A stretch of 64,000 nucleotides of DNA from Spodoptera frugiperda. Its lineage: Eukaryota; Arthropoda; Insecta; Lepidoptera; Noctuidae. Position numbers and translations under genes: made by a program. Within the stretch, counting starts at the first letter, position 1. Each line of letters opens with the position of its first letter. The notes below the pieces were generated by a model. It did no database searches, had not been told where the DNA came from, and saw only the letters and a list, made by a program, of their open reading frames with translations. This document shows positions 57,715 to 64,000 of this stretch, piece after piece. The stretch covers positions 10,312,315 to 10,376,314 of the forward strand of contig NC_064239.1 of assembly GCF_023101765.2 (NCBI RefSeq). Direction: 5' to 3'.

Positions 57715-57892
57715 AGCGTAAATACATTTTTTTTGCAGGAGAAAATTGGCCAATCTCTTCTCAGCTTTGTGTGAGGCTAGTGGGAGTGGCAGACTGACTT
57801 AAAACCACCTCACTTGCTACCTCTACTCCTGCTTTTCGTGCCTGAGCCCTGGTAACCCGCTAGGCACTCTGCAGCTCCGGAGCATAAATACA
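57715..57892 (-). mobile_element. R1-like LINE tail with 12-bp target-site duplication (one mismatch)
   Basis: AGCGTAAATACA at 57715-57726 and AGCATAAATACA at 57881-57892 bound a minus-strand 154-bp LINE 3' UTR whose tail is the T-run at 57727-57734. The insert is more diverged than the 8542 copy. Confidence 0.75.
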
Positions 57893-60228
57893 AAGTTAAT
57901 ATTAGAAACTCTTTTATTAACCCCTTCGAGTATCTTACTCAAGACAGTACATTTGCCAAGGTCAAACACGCTACGAATCTGAATCTGGTCTCTGAACCAT
58001 CATCAAGAAGCTCCAAAGTCCAGCAGTGGACTGCCTTGGGCTGTTGCTGTTATCGATTGAATAAATACAAATGAGTTCAATTAGACTAGATCATTTTTGT
58101 TCAAAAGTAATTTGAAGCGTATAAATGTTTACAATGATCCAACAATCAGTAGCAGATGTAATTATAATATTATAGCCTATAATGTAGGGACGACGAAAGC
58201 CTCACAAAAAAGGACATCTTTAGAAATATAAAGTATAAAAAGACTGACCGAATTTCTTTGGAAGGGTTGAAAGTACATTGAAAGGATAATCTTGTTGGCG
58301 AGGAGAGAAGTAATATTATAGGATTTACATTGAGCTGGCTCTTCGCCTCTTTCTTATACCAACGAAAACTCTATCGCATTTACATTAGCGTTTTAAAATT
58401 TCAATTTACTTGAAGCTATAGCATTATACTAAAATAGTACCTTTAATGTGATTACAATATAATTTGCAAGTAAGTACAGCAATTTAGAACAAAGTTGTTA
58501 TTATAATTATGTTAATATGAACTCAAATTGAATCACGTCAACATTGTACTTAATTTGATATTTTCTTGAGTATGGAAAATTACTGTGAAACATTTGTTAT
58601 GGTATGTTTGTATAACCAACGATGGTATCATGTGTTATTGTGAGTCAAAAATAAATAGAGAGAGATAGAATGTCTTTCTAGAATGACCTTTCTCATGAAA
58701 ATTGCTTTCGCCACTTGGCTATCGCGTCGAATCGCAAAATGAAGAAAATAATCAAATCTGGCATTTAACCCCAACGCAACTTTATCTGGCAAATAAATCT
58801 TTTATCTCAATAAGTGCTAACGTTCACAAAAAGTACCAAATTGACCTTTGGGCTCAACATTCACCTGTGATCCAACACAAATCACCTCATTCAGACACAA
58901 TCGAGTCCATTGTAAGTCATTTGCTGAACGATCTCGGGTTAACAACGAATGCCCGTGTGTCCGGCTTTTATTCAATTTAGCACAGGAACGTAATGATACG
59001 AGGGGACAAAGAACTTCTTTGTGAACAGATAAAAAGGACTGCGATATGTGTTAGTTTCGTACATGATTATTGTGTCACGGCTGCGGAAGAATTTGGCGTG
59101 TTTTTGGGACGAGTCAGGCAACGTTACGTCATTCGGCAAGCCCTTTTTTAACTATGTGGTAGTCGGTTCGAGTGAGTAATACGCATGTGGAGTAATTAAT
59201 AAAGTACCGCGAACCTGTGTTGGGCTGATTGTCATTGTTTTGTGGGTTTTTAATTCATTTAGGTTTAATCATTTTGTATTGAAAACTGTTTGTAGTAGGT
59301 ACAGAAAATATCAATGACGTCATTCAACGCAACTCCATAAAATCTCTTGAGTATTCTCATTAAAATGACTTCATTTTGAAATCTTCAAAAAAACTGACCA
59401 ACCAGCTATATTATACTCGAACCAAAACCGTATTGCGTAAGGAAAAATTTGGTTTCATCGATCGATACGTACGAGGCAAATGTAGCAAATATAACAGTGC
59501 GTGAAGTAAGAATTTTTTTTATCCTTGTCTAGGCCTGAATTTAGATGTAGGACTGCCTGTCAATACTGTGGCTTCGGCTGTATATCATTGAGGTTATCGC
59601 ATCGTGTAGACTTTAGATTAGAATAGACACAAGACTAGAATAGATAGATATCAGTTCCGTCGTTTTCATTCTGTTGTTTTATTTGTCAAGTGTTTTTATA
59701 AAACTATTTGTTTTGGAAAGTCTCTGATTCTCTGGAGAATCATTCACGTAATATTTTTTAGACAAAATGTGAGTTAATTGTTCATTTAGAAACGATAATG
59801 TTGACTGAATTGTGCTTAAGTTTTAACTAATTTGTCACTAAAAATGTGTAATTTTCTTCTAGACACAATATCTTACTGTTGATTTTTGTAATAAAATTTG
59901 CACATACAAAAATAATTTAAAGCATTAGCTTTAATTTTTTACCTTAAGGTAATTTGGAACATCCATTAAGTTAATAACAAAAGCAAGATCCATCACTTAG
60001 CGAGCTTAAATAATTCATCTTTTACTTCTAAATATAATTTCTAACCTGTCATTACGTAAGTTAGATTTTATCGCCGGAGAAAATAATTTATGGTTTGTCT
60101 CAATGCTAGACGCGAGTTAATGATCGAACGCCGTTTCGAATTTATAAGAAGTTATTGATTGATGCCATTTGGGTTTTATTTATGTTCGCCTTTTACGACA
60201 TGTTCTTGACACAAAAACTGAAGCTGGA

Positions 60229-60400
60229 TTATATACGACGGTACGGTTGGCACAGAGGCTGGGATACCAGCTTTTGCATAACATGTCGCGGGTTTGACTT
60301 TGCACGGAATCAATCTTAGTATACCTGCAAATTATTCGATAATCCGCAAATTGTTGTTCCAGACATGTTTCGTTTTGAATGTATGTGCTACAGGGTATTT
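60229..60400 (+). mobile_element. Old, diverged HaSE-like SINE
   Basis: The head ACGACGGTACGGTTGGCACA and a decayed box B (GCGGGTTTGACTTTGCACGG) are followed by a diverged body with CGCAAATTGTTGTTCCAGAC. It has many substitutions, so it is an older insertion than the 3610 copy. Confidence 0.6.
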
Positions 60401-62219
60401 TCATTATATGGCATATTAAAAGATCATTAATAGAAAGTCACAACCCTTAGAGCTCTATTTCTGTAAATCATTAATTGAATGCGCTACAAAAATAGGACTA
60501 AACAAATTGAAACGAATCAAATAAGTAATAAAAAATAACATGTAATTTTCAGTTCATGTAATTAGCTGAAAAATAACTTTCTAGCACGCCAAATAAGGTC
60601 CAATTAGCCTTAATACGTACTTTAATTGGCCATACTTAACTCAAATCTTTCCGTTATTAAGTATACTAAGTTTTCTAAATCAAATAAATTCCAAAAAAGT
60701 CCAGTAGCAAGTCAGAACTAACTTATGAAATGGAGGTAGTTAAATCAAAATGTTTTCTGAATTTAAGTTTAATTTCTTAATAATTACTTGCCATTGTTTG
60801 GCTACTGATCTGTTTGTTTTAGAAATTGGGGGAGTCTTTGTTTGTTATGGAATTACCTAGATAAAATTGAAGCGAAAACTTTGGCCGTCAACTTTTGTCT
60901 TTGACGAAGTCTCGGCATTTAGCACTAGACATAGTCCTGAACAAATAAAGGTCTGATAACAAAGAGGTTATCAACCTCGTTGGCAACAAAATAGAATAGT
61001 TTTTGTACTCATACGAAATTGATTGTTAGAATTTCAAATTATCTTCGTATTTGTAATTGTAAGTGTATTTTGTTTGAATTAATCTTGAACGTAAATATCA
61101 CGTTATAGGTTTTTTGATAGTATATATATCGTCACGCCTTTTATCCCCGAAGGTGTAGGCAGAGGTGCACATTATGACACTATACAATGTACACGCACTT
61201 TTCACAATGTATATTGTAAGTTCCATGTAATAGGGGGTGAACTTATTGGCATATATCGGGCATATTTAGAAAAACCGAAAATAGCTCAGCAATACTTTGC
61301 CTGACCCGGAAATCTAACTCCAGACACCTTGCCCGACAGTCACACTAACGACCACTTGACCAACGAGGCAGTTTATGTAGAAATATATATGATAGAATAA
61401 GTAAGACCACGTAAGTATTTCTAAATGTAAGAGGTATATTTTGAATCCTGAGATAAGTATCATTGTTGGGACCGGTAATTGCTCTTGTGACTACCCATCC
61501 AAAAGAAGAAGAATTGTATCATTATGTGTTACTTAGTTACATACATACTAATTATAACTATCACATATGTATCATAAAGGAAACAATTATAAGTAATGAG
61601 ATAAGACATCGATTATACAAAAACAAACACATCTAATTGAAACAGAACAATTCGTCTTTTGTTTTTGATTATATAATCAATACTCTCAAGGGCGAGAAGC
61701 TGTGAATAAATTAATGAATTCACTGAATTATTAGCTTGAAGCTACGTAATAATATCCTCGCGGCTAATAGTAAGAAATAGCACGTATTTATTGGAGCGAA
61801 AAGATATCGGTTTACTTTGCTAAAATTGCGGTACTTACTGAAGAATTTAAACGATACCGCTGCCGTATGACATTTCATTGTTTTCATAATATCAAGTAAC
61901 TGCTTTTAAGATCAAAGTGTACTATAGTTAGTTTTAGAAAGGTAAACATCTTGAGACTGTATTCTATGTAGATTAATACTTAAAGCTATTCTAGTGGAGC
62001 TAGAAATACATACATAGGTCTCGTAGATAGTCATTATGTATTAAATACGCAATTTCTACAGAATCTGGATGTGATAGTGACAGTGTACTAAGACAGAAGT
62101 AGATTGATAGAACTTTCTAGAAAGCTATGTTTGATTCAAATTATTTAAATCTAAAATGTAAACTTAATTAAGTAATAAATAAATAAATATGTACAACTTA
62201 CTATAAATTAAAACAAAAA
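60401..62219. other. Gene-free upstream stretch
   Basis: Apart from the SINE at 61131-61372, nothing was recognised. Confidence 0.35.
61131..61372 (-). mobile_element. tRNA-derived SINE (second family)
   Basis: The end block GTCACGCCTTTTATCCCCGA at 61131 is followed by the body (AGGCAGAGGTGCACATTATG, ATAGGGGGTGAACTTATTGG) and a head with GACCACTTGACCAACGAGGC. The preceding TATATATATC may be target or tail sequence. Confidence 0.7.
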
Positions 62220-62400
62220 TTTCATTTTATTTTATTTTTTTCGGAAAACAGCTAGGATACAGATAGTTTTGAGAAATATTGAAAGAAGGCCAATTGCAAG
62301 TTTCCACAAGTAGGTCCAAACGATGAAAAATAAAATAAAAATTCTCTCCACTAGGCGTCAAAGTACTCGTCCTTACCACTGTCACTGGGGCAGTGGCAAT
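62220..62400 (-). pseudogene. Second retroelement ORF tail ending DEYFDA
   Basis: On the minus strand the frame PSDSGKDEYFDA ends in TAG at 62351-62353, matching the copy at 57553. The region 62220-62340 after the stop is A/T-rich and may be the 3' UTR. It is diverged and short. Confidence 0.35.
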
Positions 62401-62929
62401 CTATCTAAAATATTGCAAGTGAAAATCTGACGAATGACATTAATAAATACATATACATAAACTTATAGTACCTACATTTTACAGAACATATTCTGTGAAA
62501 TCTACTATGAGTTTCTTAGAAGGGACACTAGTAGCTCTAGTGGACTGACCACGTATATTTAAAGTACGTGAATACTTGAACTCGCAAAGGTACTTCAAAA
62601 TCCCGTTTATACTACATACAGTCTTCAGAATGGAATTCCTTCGCTTACATACTTTGCTACCGAGAGTGCATATTGAAGAGTAGAGTAACGAATAGAATTT
62701 ACATATATTATATGTACCTACAGTATGTTACTCTATCTTCTTTGTTATAAAATTTCTATATATAAATTTTATTATACCATCAACTTAGGACATTACTCCT
62801 ATCCATTTCGGTCCTATCTAATGAAACACATTTAATAATGTACAGACAAGAAAATTAAATCTTTGTACAGTTGAAACTAAATAGCGTTAGGGTGAATACC
62901 TGCTGTGCATGTACCTATTTCTTTTTTAT

Positions 62930-63155
62930 ACTTAATATGATGGCGTTTGGCCACCATCTCGCCTGGTGGTAAGCGATGATGTGGCCGACGATGGAGCACG
63001 CCTACTTATGAGTTGTTTTTTGCAGAAAACACCGACTCCAGCAAGGAGTTCCATTCTTTAGCGGTTCGCACAAGGAAACTCGAAGCAAAACGCTTCGTGC
63101 GAATTGGTGGAATATCAACCATATACGGGTGGCGCCTTGTCCTTTGTTTATATAA
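62930..63155 (+). repeat. Lepidopteran retroelement fragment with decayed reading frame
   Basis: TTGGCCACCATCTCGCCTGG and TGGTAAGCGATGATGTGGCC precede a frame reading ENTDSSKEFHSLAVRTRKLE then AKRFVRIGGIS, a block recurrent in lepidopteran genomes. The frame has no catalytic motif. Confidence 0.45.
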
Positions 63156-63708
63156 ATTTTATTATACCATGATGTCTATAAGTCCTACAGTCGAAACTAA
63201 GTATCCTTAGGGTGATTACCTGTTATGTTGGTATTTAACATTTAATACAGTTGAAACTTTGACTAACATTTTTACAAGTTCTTCGCAGTCAATTTTGTAA
63301 AACGATTTGTTGGCATACACGATGTAAAATTCTATTTTAGAACCAATAAAAATACTATATATTTTTGGTCGTAACTGTACCAGTCAAGGATATTCAAGAA
63401 TTTCCCTATGTTAACAGTATTGAGCGGTCCAAACTTGGGTCCGCTAGGTATAGATTTCATCCGCTCAGGATTTTCTCCGTTTATCAGGAAAAATGTAGGA
63501 ATATAGGAATTTCGTTGGAGGTCGAGTAAGTACTTTAAGCATTCAGCGAATTTTCGTACACGTATAGCATAACAAAGAATTCTTACTCAACAGAAACCTA
63601 TTTGGAGGATACCGCTTGCTATATTTAAATGGTAACATAGGAAAGGAGGCGTGATATAGATCATACATTAAGCTTACAGAGCTCAATTCAAGGACCAAAC
63701 AACTAAGT

Positions 63709-63898
63709 TTTTATTATAACTTTCGTGAGACATACTAAATTAATTATTATGTAATCGACTTACTCACGTGACAATTGCTGCGTCGTGTGTCGCGGTATGC
63801 TGCTTATGAATATGAGCCTCTTGCATGATTTGAAACTAGTCCAATTCATCGTCAAACAGTCACGTGATTAAGCCGATAACATCATAATTCATTATTAA
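63709..63898 (+). mobile_element. MITE-like repeat (same family), well preserved
   Basis: TTATAACTTTCGTGAGACAT, ACTAAATTAATTATTATGTA, TGCTGCTTATGAATATGAGC and CATCGTCAAACAGTCACGTG are present in the order seen in the other copies. Confidence 0.6.
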
Positions 63899-64000
63899 TT
63901 AAAACTAAGATGGTACAATAGAGTTGACGTACCACAAAAATAAATAAATATAAAAATCAAAAAGGATCCCTACAAAATTAAATTGAAATAAAATGAAATA

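Larger units (their letters stand above)
55854..60228. other. Gene-free upstream stretch between listed repeats
   Basis: Besides the elements at 57003, 57420 and 57715, there is a small tandem duplication of ATTAGTTATTATTATTCAT at 56926-56963. An open frame near 58702-58980 lacks an ATG. Confidence 0.35.

Noticed and set aside
58702..58980. 92-codon open frame on the plus strand
   Set aside because: It starts at TTG with no ATG in frame and has no known motif or splice support.

Overview
This window looks like nuclear DNA from a moth, most likely a noctuoid. It is AT-rich, almost free of long open reading frames, and packed with repeats typical of Lepidoptera: tRNA-derived SINEs, short 5'-truncated LINE tails with target-site duplications, palindromic MITEs and an abundant interspersed repeat family. 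No bacterial operon, viral genome, rRNA, functional tRNA or CRISPR array was seen.

The only host gene I can support is on the minus strand. Five exons (41631-41703, 31921-32120, 26905-27115, 24084-24211, 22002-22170) join in consistent phases into 260 codons. They encode a signal peptide and two immunoglobulin domains of a Dpr (defective proboscis extension response) family neuronal surface protein, closest by eye to the Dpr1-6/10 type. All introns have GT-AG ends. A splice acceptor 26 bases upstream of the ATG (41730-41731) shows that a further non-coding 5' exon lies at higher coordinates. Exon 5 ends in phase 1 at a GTGAG donor. The last coding exon (stalk and membrane or GPI-anchor signal) was not found, so it is probably beyond position 1 or too divergent to see by eye.

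Layout: 1-22001 is probably the last intron, filled with repeats. 22002-41729 is the body of the gene, with introns of 1.9, 2.7, 4.8 and 9.5 kb and transposon remnants close to several exons. 41730-64000 is 5' intron or intergenic sequence with the same repeat families and no recognised gene.

The most informative structures beyond the gene are: (1) seven tails of one R1-like LINE family bounded by 10-15 bp target-site duplications, plus an eighth longer copy that keeps the reverse transcriptase C-terminus; (2) a MITE inserted inside another MITE, 31 bp from an exon splice donor; (3) a SINE whose 16-bp flanking repeats lie about 90 bp outside its tRNA-like head; (4) a nearly identical 175-bp duplication with a 250-bp period; (5) several long hairpins, one with CRE-like TGACGTAA arms; (6) two overlapping donor sites at dpr exon 3, one of which would truncate the protein. 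I found no convincing new multi-gene system. All assignments come from reading the sequence and family knowledge, without database searches.
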